A model generated the notes under the pieces. The model was given only the letters and a program-made list of their open reading frames with translations. It did no database searches and was not told the DNA's origin. From Clostridia bacterium (GTDB lineage Bacteria > Bacillota > Clostridia > Oscillospirales > CAG-272), in assembly GCA_017467105.1 (NCBI GenBank), contig JAFTSU010000002.1:1-40587 (forward strand): 40,587 nt of DNA, written 5' to 3'. Below, piece by piece: positions 9,184-17,934 of the stretch (position 1 is its first letter; each line of letters starts with the position of its first letter). The translations under genes were made by a program, and so were the position numbers.

Positions 9184-9942
9184 TCAATCGGCAAGACGGA
9201 CGCTGACCTCGCCGGTAAAAACGCGGATAAGCTCACCGTCAGACTCACGCCGGACGGTAAGAGAATAGTCGTCCTCCACTCCGATGCATCGGGCAGGGTA
9301 GCTGTCGTTATAGCCGATAACGGTGACTCTCTTCCCTACGGTTATACAGCGTTTTCTGTATTCGGAGACTGGGGACTCAAGTGATGATATGTCCGCTATG
9401 CTCACAGCCAGAGTAGCCGCAAGCTCGTTAATATCAACGCGTTTCGAAAGCACATCCTCTATAGTGGTTGCGATAGGTAAATTCGTGGTTAAATCAGTAT
9501 TTTTGTAAACATTTATTCCCATTCCGACCACAAAATAGCTTAAATTACCGTTTTCATCGAAAGTGCCTTCCGTTAAAATCCCTGCAAGCTTCTTGCCATT
9601 TACATAGATGTCGTTGACCCATTTTATTCCCACACCGAGTCCGTACAGTCTCTCAAGGCACAGGCACACGGCAACAGCTCCCCTGCAGGTTATCTCCATA
9701 GGGTCAATGGGCAGCGGCGGCATAAGCAGGCTCATATATATCCCTCCCTCATCCGACGAGAAGCTTCTGCCAAGTCTCCCTCTGCCATCACTCTGAGAGG
9801 CGGCTATAAACAGGGTTGGCTCTATTTTCTCCTTGCCCCTTGCGTATTCCTTCGCCCGAGTGTTCGTGGAATCGGTCTTATCATAGAAAACTATCTTCAT
9901 ATCCGAAGGCAAGTCTTCGGCAATTTTCTCGCTGAGAAGCAT
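9184..9942 (-). CDS. birA: Biotin--[biotin carboxyl carrier protein] ligase, monofunctional
   Basis: The 252-residue cytoplasmic enzyme activates biotin as biotinyl-AMP and transfers it to the lysine of biotin-dependent carboxylases. Visible signatures are DSTN (24-27), the biotinyl-AMP loop GRGRLGR (53-59), KWVNDIYVNGKKLAGILTE with the biotin-site lysine (about 105-123), GMGINV, and a C-terminal SH3-like domain ending in GEV. The N-terminal helix-turn-helix of bifunctional BirA repressors is absent, so it should not act as a biotin repressor. It has its own promoter, divergent from the ileS leader. RBS AAAGGGAAG. Confidence 0.95.
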   Translation of the reverse strand: MLLSEKIAEDLPSDMKIVFYDKTDSTNTRAKEYARGKEKIEPTLFIAASQSDGRGRLGRSFSSDEGGIYMSLLMPPLPIDPMEITCRGAVAVCLCLERLYGLGVGIKWVNDIYVNGKKLAGILTEGTFDENGNLSYFVVGMGINVYKNTDLTTNLPIATTIEDVLSKRVDINELAATLAVSIADISSLESPVSEYRKRCITVGKRVTVIGYNDSYPARCIGVEDDYSLTVRRESDGELIRVFTGEVSVRLAD

Positions 9943-9976
9943 TTTTTCTTCCCTTTCTTTTCCGTCTTTTCACCAT

Positions 9977-10005
9977 ATTTTAGCATTTTTTTCTGCCTTT
10001 GTCAA
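9977..10005 (-). promoter_or_regulatory. birA promoter
   Basis: Minus strand: -35 TTGACA (10000-10005), a 17-base spacer, -10 TAAAAT (9977-9982). The leader to the ATG at 9942 is about 30 bases. Confidence 0.75.
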
Positions 10006-10047
10006 CGCTCAGGGCTGTACGCGTGTAAATATTTTTCTCCTCACCTC

Positions 10048-10076
10048 TTGACAAAAGCGGCGTAATACTTTATAAT
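10048..10076 (+). promoter_or_regulatory. Promoter of the T-box-ileS transcription unit
   Basis: Consensus -35 TTGACA (10048-10053), 17-base spacer and consensus -10 TATAAT (10071-10076), predicting a start near 10083. A full-consensus promoter fits a gene controlled by attenuation downstream. Confidence 0.85.
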
Positions 10077-10082
10077 ACTATG

Positions 10083-10300
10083 CGAAAGACTAAGACGAAG
10101 ACAGTAGTCGGTACGAAAGCTCACAGAGAGTCGGCGGATGGTGCGAGCCGAAAGCGAGTAATGCCGTATGAAGATCACTTCAGAGTCGCTCATCCGAGAC
10201 AGGTAGGGTGCGCCGCAGGCTCAGCGTAACGGGAGCACGTATTGCTTGATACGCGAAAAGGTGGTATATCCGTTTCCGTCTCGGAGACGGTTTTTTGTTT
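10083..10300 (+). ncRNA. T-box leader responding to uncharged tRNA-Ile
   Basis: Stem I hallmarks are visible: AGAGAG near 10125, GATGGTG followed by GAGCCGAAAG, and a specifier loop GAAGATCACTTC whose triplet ATC (10174-10176) is an isoleucine codon. The T-box core AAAAGGTGG is near 10257-10264, with TGGT (10262-10265) able to pair with an ACCA tRNA end. A terminator follows: CCGTCT (10276-10281), loop CGG, AGACGG (10285-10290), then six T. The core departs from the usual AGGGTGGNACCGCG. The codon and the downstream ileS agree, so the assignment is firm although the stem boundaries are approximate. Confidence 0.88.
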
Positions 10301-10386
10301 ATTAATATTCAGAGTCGGAGCTTGCGGACCCGATACGGCGGTCCTCTTTTGACGGTCTTCCGCTTATCCGAACGAAAGGAAAATAT

Positions 10387-13300
10387 ATGGAACTTTACGA
10401 AAAGGTGTCAACAAACCTGAACTTTGTTGAACGGGAAAAGGCTACCAGACGCTTCTGGGAAGAAAACCGTATTTTTGAAAGGAGCATCGACGCTCGCGAG
10501 GGCGGAGAGAACTTTACCTTCTACGACGGACCTCCCACCGCAAACGGAAAGCCTCATATCGGTCACGTTCTGACCAGAGTAATCAAGGATATGATCCCCC
10601 GCTACCATACTATGAAGGGCAGAAGAGTTCTCCGTAAGGCAGGCTGGGATACTCACGGACTTCCCGTGGAGCTTGAGGTTGAGAAGAAGCTTGGCATTGA
10701 CGGAAAGGATCAGATAGAGGGATACGGCCTGGAGCCATTTATCGCTCACTGTAAGGAATCTGTCTGGAACTACAAGGAAATGTGGGAGGACTTCTCCGGA
10801 ACGGTAGGCTTCTGGGCAGACATGGACAACCCATACGTTACCTACACTAACGATTTCATTGAGTCGGAGTGGTGGGCGCTCAAAAAGATCTGGGATAAGG
10901 GTCTGCTCTATAAGGGCTTCAAGATCGTTCCCTACTGCCCTCGCTGCGGCACACCCCTTTCCTCTCACGAGGTTGCTCAGGGCTATAAAACGGTAAAGGA
11001 GCGATCTGCCGTGGTCCGCTTCAAATGCACGGACGAGGATGCGTATTTCCTCGCCTGGACCACTACACCCTGGACTCTTCCATCAAACACTGCCCTTTGC
11101 GTTAACCCGACCGACACCTACTGTAAGGTAAAGGCTGCCGACGGCTACGTATACTATATGGCGGAGGCGCTGCTTGACAGCGTGCTCGGCTCACTCGCTC
11201 GCGAGGAGGGCGCTCCCGCATACGAGATACTTGAGAAAATGGCAGGCAAGGACCTGGAGGGACGCTCCTACGAGGCTCTCTGGAGCTGCACCGCGGAGGC
11301 TGCCGCGAAGCAGGGCAAAAAGGCACACTTCGTAACCGCTGATAATTACGTTACTATGTCCGACGGTACGGGTATAGTTCACATCGCTCCCGCATTCGGT
11401 GAGGACGACTCTCGCGTCGGCAAGAGATACGGTCTTCCGTTCATTCAGTTCGTCGACGGCAAGGGAGATATGACGGCGGAAACTCCCTACGCGGGCATCT
11501 TCGTCAAGAAGGCAGACCCCGTGATACTTTCCGACCTGGATAAAGAGGGCAAGCTCTTCTCCGCTCCCAAGTTCGAGCACGATTATCCTCATTGCTGGAG
11601 ATGTAACACTCCCCTTATCTACTACGCCCGTGACACCTGGTTTATCGAGATGACCCGTGTGCGTGAGAATCTTATCAAAAATAACAATACTGTCAATTGG
11701 ATCCCCGAGAACGTTGGTAAGGGCCGCTTCGGCGATTGGCTTGAGAACGTGCAGGATTGGGGAATCTCCCGTAACAGATATTGGGGCACTCCTCTGAATA
11801 TCTGGGAATGCTCCTGCGGCGAGCGTCACTCTATCGGCTCTATTGAGGAGCTGAAGGCTATGTCCGACAACTGCCCCGACAATATCGAGCTTCACAGACC
11901 CTTCATCGACGCTGTGACTCTGAGATGTCCTAAGTGCGGCGGCGAGATGAAGCGCGTTCCCGAGGTCATCGACTGCTGGTTTGACTCCGGCTCTATGCCC
12001 TTTGCTCAGTGGCATTATCCCTTTGAAAATAAGGAAATATTTGAGTCTCAGTTCCCTGCTGACTTTATCAGCGAGGGCGTTGACCAGACTCGCGGATGGT
12101 TCTATTCTCTGATGGCTATTTCCACCCTTATCTTCGACTGTGCTCCCTATAAGAACGTGCTCGTTCTCGGTCACGTGCTGGACAAGGACGGTCAGAAAAT
12201 GTCCAAGTCCAAGGGCAACGCCGTTGATCCCTTTGAGGCTCTGGAGCAGTACGGCGCCGACGCGATCCGCTGGTACTTCTACTCAAACTCTGCTCCCTGG
12301 CTGCCTAACCGCTTCTACGGCGACGCGGTAATAGAGGGTCAGCGCAAGTTTATGGGAACACTCTGGAACACATACGCGTTCTACGTTCTTTACGCGAACA
12401 TCGACGGCTTTGATCCCACGAAATATAACGTAGACCCCGCCTCTCTCACCGTAATGGACAAGTGGATACTCTCCAAGCTGAACACCGCCGTAAAGACGGT
12501 TGACTCACACCTTGCGGCATACAAGATCCCCGAGGCGACGAGAGTGCTTGAGAGCTTCGTTGACGAGCTTTCAAACTGGTACGTTCGCCGTTGCCGTGAG
12601 CGCTTCTGGGTGAAGGATATGCCCGCTGACAAGGTTGCGGCATACACCACACTCTATAGCTGCCTGGTTACCGTAGCGAAGATCGCCGCTCCCTTCATCC
12701 CCTTTATGACCGACGATATCTACAGAAATCTCGTATGTAACGTGGATAAGACCGCACCCGTGTCTATTCATTTGTGTGAATATCCCGTTTGTGACGAGTC
12801 TATGATAGACCCGGAGCTTGAGGAAAATATGGACAAGGTAGTTGAGGTCGTAGTGCTTGGACGCGCCTGCAGAAACGCCGCGAAGGTGAAGAATCGCCAG
12901 CCCGTAGCCAAGATGTACGTTAAGGCTGACAAAGCTCCCGAGGCAAGCTTCATTGACGTTATCAGAGAGGAGCTGAACGTGAAGAGCGTTGAGTTCACCG
13001 ATGACGTTTCCGGCTTCACCACCTACACCTTCAAGCCTCAGCTTCGTACCGTAGGACCGAAGTACGGTAAGTATCTCGGCGGTATCAGGACGACCCTTGC
13101 AGAGCTTGACGGAAACGCCGCAATGGCTGACCTTCAGGCAAACGGCTCTATAAGCTTTGAGATAGGTGGCGAGAAGATCGTGCTTACCGAGGAGGACCTG
13201 CTCATAGATATGACAAAGCAGGAAGGCTTCGAGTCACTTTCCGACCACGGTATCACCGTAGTTATAGACAAGAATCTGACCCCCGAGCTTATTGAGGAAG

Positions 13301-13545
13301 GAAACGTACGCGAGATCATCTCCAAGATCCAGACCATGCGTAAGGACTCCGGCTTTGAGGTTATGGATAACATCCGTATCGGCGTTGCAGGTAACGGAAC
13401 GGTTGAGGGCGTCGCGTCCAGAAACGAGGCGGAGATACTCTCCGAGACCCTTGGCGTGAAGCTGCTAATCGGCAGCACCCTCGAAAATGCAAAGGAATGG
13501 AATATCAATGGCGAAAACGTAACAATCTCCGTTGAGCGCGTTTGA
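10387..13545 (+). CDS. ileS: Isoleucyl-tRNA synthetase, type 2 (long form)
   Basis: The 1052-residue class I synthetase charges tRNA-Ile. It carries HIGH at 57-60 (GKPHIGHVLT), GWDTHGLPVE, paired Cys motifs (CPRCG, CWRCN, CPKCG) and KMSKS at 604-608. Length and motifs fit the eukaryote-like type 2 family (about 1030-1060 residues), not the roughly 930-residue E. coli type. Type 2 enzymes are generally less sensitive to mupirocin (family knowledge, not shown here). The C-terminal 250 residues form the long anticodon-binding extension typical of this type. RBS AAAGGA. It is controlled by the T-box immediately upstream and followed by strong terminators, so it is monocistronic. Confidence 0.97.
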   Translation: MELYEKVSTNLNFVEREKATRRFWEENRIFERSIDAREGGENFTFYDGPPTANGKPHIGHVLTRVIKDMIPRYHTMKGRRVLRKAGWDTHGLPVELEVEKKLGIDGKDQIEGYGLEPFIAHCKESVWNYKEMWEDFSGTVGFWADMDNPYVTYTNDFIESEWWALKKIWDKGLLYKGFKIVPYCPRCGTPLSSHEVAQGYKTVKERSAVVRFKCTDEDAYFLAWTTTPWTLPSNTALCVNPTDTYCKVKAADGYVYYMAEALLDSVLGSLAREEGAPAYEILEKMAGKDLEGRSYEALWSCTAEAAAKQGKKAHFVTADNYVTMSDGTGIVHIAPAFGEDDSRVGKRYGLPFIQFVDGKGDMTAETPYAGIFVKKADPVILSDLDKEGKLFSAPKFEHDYPHCWRCNTPLIYYARDTWFIEMTRVRENLIKNNNTVNWIPENVGKGRFGDWLENVQDWGISRNRYWGTPLNIWECSCGERHSIGSIEELKAMSDNCPDNIELHRPFIDAVTLRCPKCGGEMKRVPEVIDCWFDSGSMPFAQWHYPFENKEIFESQFPADFISEGVDQTRGWFYSLMAISTLIFDCAPYKNVLVLGHVLDKDGQKMSKSKGNAVDPFEALEQYGADAIRWYFYSNSAPWLPNRFYGDAVIEGQRKFMGTLWNTYAFYVLYANIDGFDPTKYNVDPASLTVMDKWILSKLNTAVKTVDSHLAAYKIPEATRVLESFVDELSNWYVRRCRERFWVKDMPADKVAAYTTLYSCLVTVAKIAAPFIPFMTDDIYRNLVCNVDKTAPVSIHLCEYPVCDESMIDPELEENMDKVVEVVVLGRACRNAAKVKNRQPVAKMYVKADKAPEASFIDVIREELNVKSVEFTDDVSGFTTYTFKPQLRTVGPKYGKYLGGIRTTLAELDGNAAMADLQANGSISFEIGGEKIVLTEEDLLIDMTKQEGFESLSDHGITVVIDKNLTPELIEEGNVREIISKIQTMRKDSGFEVMDNIRIGVAGNGTVEGVASRNEAEILSETLGVKLLIGSTLENAKEWNINGENVTISVERV

Positions 13546-13574
13546 TCTTACAGACCTTTATATCAGTATAAAAG

Positions 13575-13610
13575 TCGAAAAACCGTGATACGTTACGGCG
13601 TTTTTCTCGA
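13575..13610 (+). terminator. First terminator candidate after ileS
   Basis: An imperfect hairpin with CCGT (13583-13586) paired to ACGG (13595-13598), extended by AAAA/TTTT pairing past a two-base bulge, and ending in TTTTT. It is weaker than the next one. Confidence 0.45.
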
Positions 13611-13636
13611 TTTTAATCAAGATTCACTATAGTATA

Positions 13637-13677
13637 AAAATCTCCCGTGGCTGAAATCCTCTGCCACGGGAGATTTT
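13637..13677. terminator. Strong bidirectional terminator between ileS and the araC-type gene
   Basis: A perfect 15-bp stem, 13637-13651 with 13663-13677 (core TCTCCCGTGGC / GCCACGGGAGA), encloses an 11-base loop and is flanked by A and T runs on both sides. It suits both ileS (plus) and the convergent regulator gene (minus). Confidence 0.9.
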
Positions 13678-13760
13678 CTGTTCGCGATTTGCGTTCTGTT
13701 ACGCTTGAAAAAAATAGTTTTCGCATATAATCGTGTCGATTACCGACGGTACGTCATCTC

Positions 13761-14624
13761 TTATTGATCCGAAAAGCTGTTTGCGGCCTTGTACTCCGTG
13801 GGAGTTATTCCGTAAATATCAAAAAATCCTCGGTTAAAGCTCCGCACGCTTCCAAATCCGACCTCCATGGCTATATCGGTAAAAGTGCCACGGTCAGCAA
13901 GTATAAGATTTGCCGCCGCCGTTGCCCTGAGATACTTGATAAATCTCAAAAAACCGATGCCGGTCCTTTGGGTGAACAGCCTTGATAGGCTGGCCGGATG
14001 TATACCAAGCTCTGCCGCTACGGACTCAAGGGTTACCTGTTCTCTGTAATGAGCGCTGAGATATATAAGCGCGCGCAGAAGAACGTCCCTGTCAGCCGAG
14101 CTTTCCTTGTAAAATACGCACTTTCTTGATATCTCGTAAAGAAGCGGAGAGAGCACCGCCTTTGCTAAGGGTGGACCGCCAACGCATCTTCTTCCCGGAA
14201 GATAATGGTCCACTATTCCAAAGAGCGCCTCACAAACCTCAAAAATATATTTTTTTACGTGGGTAACGCTTCCCTCTCCGTTTGCCTCCTGTAAAATCTC
14301 CTTAGCAAAGGTTATGACCTGGCATACGTTGCTTCTGTCAGAAATAAATTCGTGAGGTACAAGGGGAGGCACGAAGGCGTTAAAAACAACGTTTTCGTCG
14401 GAACGTCCGGTCACTTTCCTGTCAGGACCTCGAAAAACGAGCTGCTCTCCGAGGTGTGCTTTGAGCGAAATATAATAGTCAGCCTTAAATGCCCTATTTA
14501 CAACCCGCAAAGCGGAGCCAATACGTTCGGTGCTCGCGCTAATTTCGTTTGGGATGCATCGGGCAGAGACGTCGTAATGTTTACCGACAGAGATGGCAAT
14601 GAGATAAGCCTTGAAGAGTGGCAA
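13761..14624 (-). CDS. AraC-family transcriptional regulator, probably 5'-truncated
   Basis: The C-terminal 100 residues are a standard AraC/XylS double helix-turn-helix (VTLESVAAELGIHPASLSRLF, then FTDIAMEVGFGSVRSFNRGF, ending YGITPTEYK). Before it is only the second half of a cupin-like sensor (VVFNAFVPPLVPHEF). The first 45 or so codons of the open frame (14624 to about 14490) lie antisense to a beta-helix fragment on the plus strand and look unlike any AraC N-terminus. No RBS or promoter precedes the frame. I infer that the true 5' end was lost in a deletion near 14490-14540. The DNA-binding half is intact, so a truncated or unexpressed product are both possible. Regulators of this type usually control adjacent glycan-use genes. 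Confidence 0.7.
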   Translation of the reverse strand: MPLFKAYLIAISVGKHYDVSARCIPNEISASTERIGSALRVVNRAFKADYYISLKAHLGEQLVFRGPDRKVTGRSDENVVFNAFVPPLVPHEFISDRSNVCQVITFAKEILQEANGEGSVTHVKKYIFEVCEALFGIVDHYLPGRRCVGGPPLAKAVLSPLLYEISRKCVFYKESSADRDVLLRALIYLSAHYREQVTLESVAAELGIHPASLSRLFTQRTGIGFLRFIKYLRATAAANLILADRGTFTDIAMEVGFGSVRSFNRGFFDIYGITPTEYKAANSFSDQ

Positions 14625-14810
14625 AGAGTTTACGGTATGGATCCCGACACGGTGTCCGTGGATCCTGCGTTCAGGTCCATAGAGAAAAGAGATTTTACAC
14701 TTGATGAAAGATCACCGTTGCTTGATATGGGCTTCAAAAGATTACCCGAAAGCGTCACTCTCTCCGCTGATCGTATGAACGACGTCTCTGCTGTTTTAAG
14801 CGAGCATTAA
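14538..14810 (+). pseudogene. C-terminal fragment of a right-handed beta-helix enzyme
   Basis: From about 14538 the plus-strand frame reads FVWDASGRDVVMF, LEEWQRVYGMD, VDPAFRSIEKRDFTL and SPLLDMGFKRLP. This is the usual closing segment of secreted beta-helix glycoside hydrolases and polysaccharide lyases (family knowledge). The 5' portion of such a gene, normally 500 or more codons, is absent. Upstream in the same frame the sequence is antisense to the araC-type gene. There is no start or RBS for the fragment alone. Confidence 0.65.
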
Positions 14811-15155
14811 GCAAATGCTACAATAAATACGGACTGTCATTATGAAGCCGAGGCGGCATATCGGCATCTTATAGCTCCCGTTTCCTAAGTTATCCTCTCT
14901 TCGAGATGGGATCCTTTGAAGCCTTCTGACAGTGTCTCTCTCGAGAAATCCGGTCTAAAAACTGTTGCAAATAATGTTAACTTTTATTTTTATTTTCTCC
15001 ATTGACTTCTAACGACATTTCTTCTATAATTAGTGTAAAAAGACGTTTTTGAAGTGACCCATTCCGATACGTTTTCGTGATGGTTGACAGGAAAGCTAAT
15101 TTATCAACGATGATATACTGAAATAACACAAAAATTTTCCGCAAAGGAGTATACT
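14811..15155. other. Intergenic region upstream of the GH20-like gene
   Basis: No gene seen. It contains the promoter at 15002-15030 and a leader of about 120 bases to the ATG at 15156. No obvious operator palindrome was found. Confidence 0.4.
15002..15030 (+). promoter_or_regulatory. Promoter of the GH20-like gene
   Basis: -35 TTGACT (15002-15007), 17-base spacer, -10 TATAAT (15025-15030). Confidence 0.7.
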
Positions 15156-16988
15156 ATGAAAATCAAAGGATTACCGGCGAGCTTCAAGGCAAGCTACGCC
15201 ATAATGAACGATCATCTCGGACTCGACGAGCTGGATCTCACATTAAGCTTTGTTATTTCGAAGGAAATGACCGTGGAGATAAGAAACGGTGTCGGAGAGA
15301 TCAGATGCTCCGAGATACACCACCTGAACCGTCTACTCGCGCTCATAAAGGGATATTACAAGGGCGAGGATCTGACGATCTGCGAAAAGGCATGCTTCAA
15401 GACCCTATCCATTATGCTTGACGTCTCCTTTGGCGGGCCACTTAATATGGATGCCCTTAAGGAATATTTCCGTCAGCTCGCATCCCTCGGCTACAATCAG
15501 CTCTGGTTCTACATAGAGGATATGTACGAGATGCCCGAGAAGTACAAGCACTTCGGATATATGAGAGGCAGATACTCCGCGGCGGAGCTTCGCGAGCTTG
15601 ACGGTTACGCCGACTCCATAGGTATAGAGATAGTTCCCTGCATTCAGACTCTCGGTCATATGCAGCACTACCTCAAGTGGAGCGAGGCATCAAAATACAA
15701 GGAAAACGGCTTCTGCCTTCTTCCCGGCGAGGAGACGACCTACGAGCTCATCCGCGATATGTTGGTGGCGGTTTCCTCCGTATTCCGCTCAAGACGCGTA
15801 CACGTAGGTCTTGACGAATCAGCGGGTCTCGGCACGGGCACGTACTTAAGACGCAACGGATACCGCGAGCCCTTGAATATCTTTATCGAGCACGTGCAGC
15901 GTGTGGCGGAAATTTGCTCGGAGCTTGGACTCCGTCCTATGATGTGGAACGATATGGTGTTCTGCTATCTCTCCGAGCATCACGAGAAATATCCGAAGAA
16001 GCTGGATATCCCGGAGAGCGTTATTTCAGCTATGCCGAAGAATATGGAGCTCGTCTACTGGAACTACGAGGATGAAAACTGCAGCGAATTTATCATAGAC
16101 AAGAACCGTGAGTTCGGTAATCCCGTGATCTTTGCCGGCGGCGTGTGGATCTTCGGCGGTCTGCTGCCCGATAACGAGTGGAGCGAATACTTCCACGAGA
16201 AATCTATTGAGGCGTGTAAAAAGAAGGGTATAGAGGAGATATGTATGACCGTCTGGTCGTACAGCACCACCATATACCAGACCTCACTTCTCGAGGCGGC
16301 AAGATTTGCGGAGCTTACCTACGAGGACTCATCCGCGCTTCTGCCCGAGAGATTTGAGAAGATAATAGGAGCGTCATACGAGGCGTTCTACGATATGTCA
16401 AACTACCACGCGCTTTACAAGGAGGGCGAGGTGGATTATAAGTCGATGTTCTACGGCGAGCGCTTCTACGGCAACAAGCTGATGTGGCAGGACCTGATGC
16501 TCGGTATCTTTGACGAAAAGCTTTACAGAGAGAGCCGATACGGGCATTACGGCAAAATGGCTGATCAGTATCTTGGATATATGACGCGCGGCGACGGCTG
16601 GGAGTGGCTTTACAGCTTCTGCCACTGCGTATTTAAGGTGCTCTCGCTGAAGACCTATATTTCCGAGAAGATAGCTCCCGCGTATAAGTCGGGTGATAAA
16701 AAAACACTTGCTTATATACTCGCGGAGAAGCTGCCCGCCCTCGAAAACGCCTGGCTTGAGCTTACGGAGGCGCACCACTCTCACAAGGACGAGTATCTCC
16801 GCCCCTTCGGAGCTGAGATCATTGACGGAATGTACGGTCCTCAGATAATGAGAACGAGATACGCTATGCGCCGCCTTGGTGATTATCTGGGCGGAATCGT
16901 TGACTCGCTTCCCGAGCTCGCGGAGCCAAGATACGACGAGGGCGCGTCCGCTTGGGGCTGGAGCTACGGAAACCTTCTCAGCTTCTGA
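15156..16988 (+). CDS. GH20-like beta-N-acetylhexosaminidase, cytoplasmic
   Basis: The protein has 610 residues and no signal peptide. An N-terminal non-catalytic alpha/beta domain (about 1-85) precedes a TIM-barrel-like region. HVGLDES places the adjacent acidic pair at D220-E221, matching the Asp-Glu catalytic dyad of GH20 enzymes that cleave terminal GlcNAc or GalNAc by substrate-assisted catalysis. Other barrel landmarks are VPCIQTLGHMQHYL and RPMMWNDMVF. A helical C-terminal region of about 200 residues follows the barrel. RBS AAAGGAG at suitable spacing and a strong promoter upstream. It sits next to a broken AraC-type/beta-helix pair, suggesting the remnant of a host- or mucin-glycan locus. 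Substrate is inferred from family only. Confidence 0.8.
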   Translation: MKIKGLPASFKASYAIMNDHLGLDELDLTLSFVISKEMTVEIRNGVGEIRCSEIHHLNRLLALIKGYYKGEDLTICEKACFKTLSIMLDVSFGGPLNMDALKEYFRQLASLGYNQLWFYIEDMYEMPEKYKHFGYMRGRYSAAELRELDGYADSIGIEIVPCIQTLGHMQHYLKWSEASKYKENGFCLLPGEETTYELIRDMLVAVSSVFRSRRVHVGLDESAGLGTGTYLRRNGYREPLNIFIEHVQRVAEICSELGLRPMMWNDMVFCYLSEHHEKYPKKLDIPESVISAMPKNMELVYWNYEDENCSEFIIDKNREFGNPVIFAGGVWIFGGLLPDNEWSEYFHEKSIEACKKKGIEEICMTVWSYSTTIYQTSLLEAARFAELTYEDSSALLPERFEKIIGASYEAFYDMSNYHALYKEGEVDYKSMFYGERFYGNKLMWQDLMLGIFDEKLYRESRYGHYGKMADQYLGYMTRGDGWEWLYSFCHCVFKVLSLKTYISEKIAPAYKSGDKKTLAYILAEKLPALENAWLELTEAHHSHKDEYLRPFGAEIIDGMYGPQIMRTRYAMRRLGDYLGGIVDSLPELAEPRYDEGASAWGWSYGNLLSF

Positions 16989-17084
16989 CGGCTTTATATT
17001 GCGGATGTACAAGCTCGCTTTTGCTTAAGATCATTCTCCTTTCAGATAAGGAATAGTTTAAGTGATCAAACGGCTTTAAAACAA

Positions 17085-17131
17085 AAAAATGAGCGTTTTC
17101 TCCACACGTGGTGGGGTAAACGCTCATTTTT
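17085..17131. terminator. Bidirectional terminator between the GH20-like gene and the cyclophilin gene
   Basis: A 14-bp perfect stem, AAAAATGAGCGTTT (17085-17098) with its complement at 17118-17131, plus inner CCAC/GTGG pairing. A and T runs on both sides serve the converging genes. Confidence 0.88.
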
Positions 17132-17189
17132 ATACCTTTTATACGCCGAAAGTGAGCGGCGCGTCAATGCTCAATCCTATAAATCAAAA

Positions 17190-17912
17190 TCAGTTGTGCT
17201 GGGACTTCCAGTAGCCATCCTTATCGGGAAGCCACTTGATATAGCGGATCACGGGCTGGTTGTTAACGTCCTCAATAATGCCCGCCATTTCCTCAAGGTT
17301 CGCATACTGCTGATAATCCTCAACGATCTTATCGATAATATCCATTCCCTTGATAACGTAGCCGAAGGAAGCGTACTCACCGTCAAGATGAGGAATATCG
17401 TCAAGGCAGATAAAGAACTGGCAGGATGCGCTATTGGGATCATCCTGGCGAACCATCGAAATAACGCCGCGCAGATGCTTGATATCGTTTTCTAAATAGC
17501 CGTTATCCGCGAATTCTCCCTCTATCTTTTCCAGAAGCTGACCTGTGCCGTCGTGGTTAAAGCAGCCGCCCTGAATAACGAAGCCGGGGTCTATAAGATG
17601 GAAGGTGTTGGCGTAAAGCTCCTTCTTCTCATCCTTGCCGGGCGTATCGTAGAAGCCTGCCTTAACAAGACCTATAAAGTTTACTACAGTCTTAGGCGCT
17701 GTGGTATGATCGAGGAGAAGCACGATCTTACCGTATTTCTCTACGCATATCTCAACGTAGCCGACACTTCTGCCCGTCGTGTCGCGCTCGGTGGTGTATA
17801 CGCATCCGCCCTCGCCGTACTCCTCGGATTTGTCAGGACCCGGCTTGTCGCAGGAAAACATTGCGAGAGATGAGATCACAAGCGCGAGAATTAAAGCAAT
17901 TAAACGTTTCAT
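17190..17912 (-). CDS. Cyclophilin-type peptidyl-prolyl isomerase lipoprotein with altered active site
   Basis: The protein has 240 residues from the ATG at 17910-17912 (RBS AAAGG seven bases upstream); a longer in-frame start at 17963 would overlap holA and lacks an RBS. A lipoprotein signal has its lipobox Cys at 21 (MFSC). The cyclophilin fold is clear: TAPKTVVNFIGLVKAGFY, NTFHLIDPGFVIQGG, SMVRQDDPNSASCQFFI and FGYVIKGMDIID. In active cyclophilins the FHR motif carries the catalytic arginine; here it is FHL (Leu106), so isomerase activity may be weak or absent. It starts 22 bases after the holA stop and is the last gene of the operon. Confidence 0.88.
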   Translation of the reverse strand: MKRLIALILALVISSLAMFSCDKPGPDKSEEYGEGGCVYTTERDTTGRSVGYVEICVEKYGKIVLLLDHTTAPKTVVNFIGLVKAGFYDTPGKDEKKELYANTFHLIDPGFVIQGGCFNHDGTGQLLEKIEGEFADNGYLENDIKHLRGVISMVRQDDPNSASCQFFICLDDIPHLDGEYASFGYVIKGMDIIDKIVEDYQQYANLEEMAGIIEDVNNQPVIRYIKWLPDKDGYWKSQHN

Positions 17913-17934
17913 ATGTAAACCTTTCTTTGCAAAT

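Noticed and set aside
11191-12174. 327-codon minus-strand open frame inside ileS
   Set aside because: Fully antisense to a conserved synthetase with intact HIGH and KMSKS motifs.
14352-14537. Upstream part of the plus-strand frame that ends in the beta-helix fragment
   Set aside because: Antisense to the conserved AraC-type coding sequence; only the part after about 14538 resembles a beta-helix protein.
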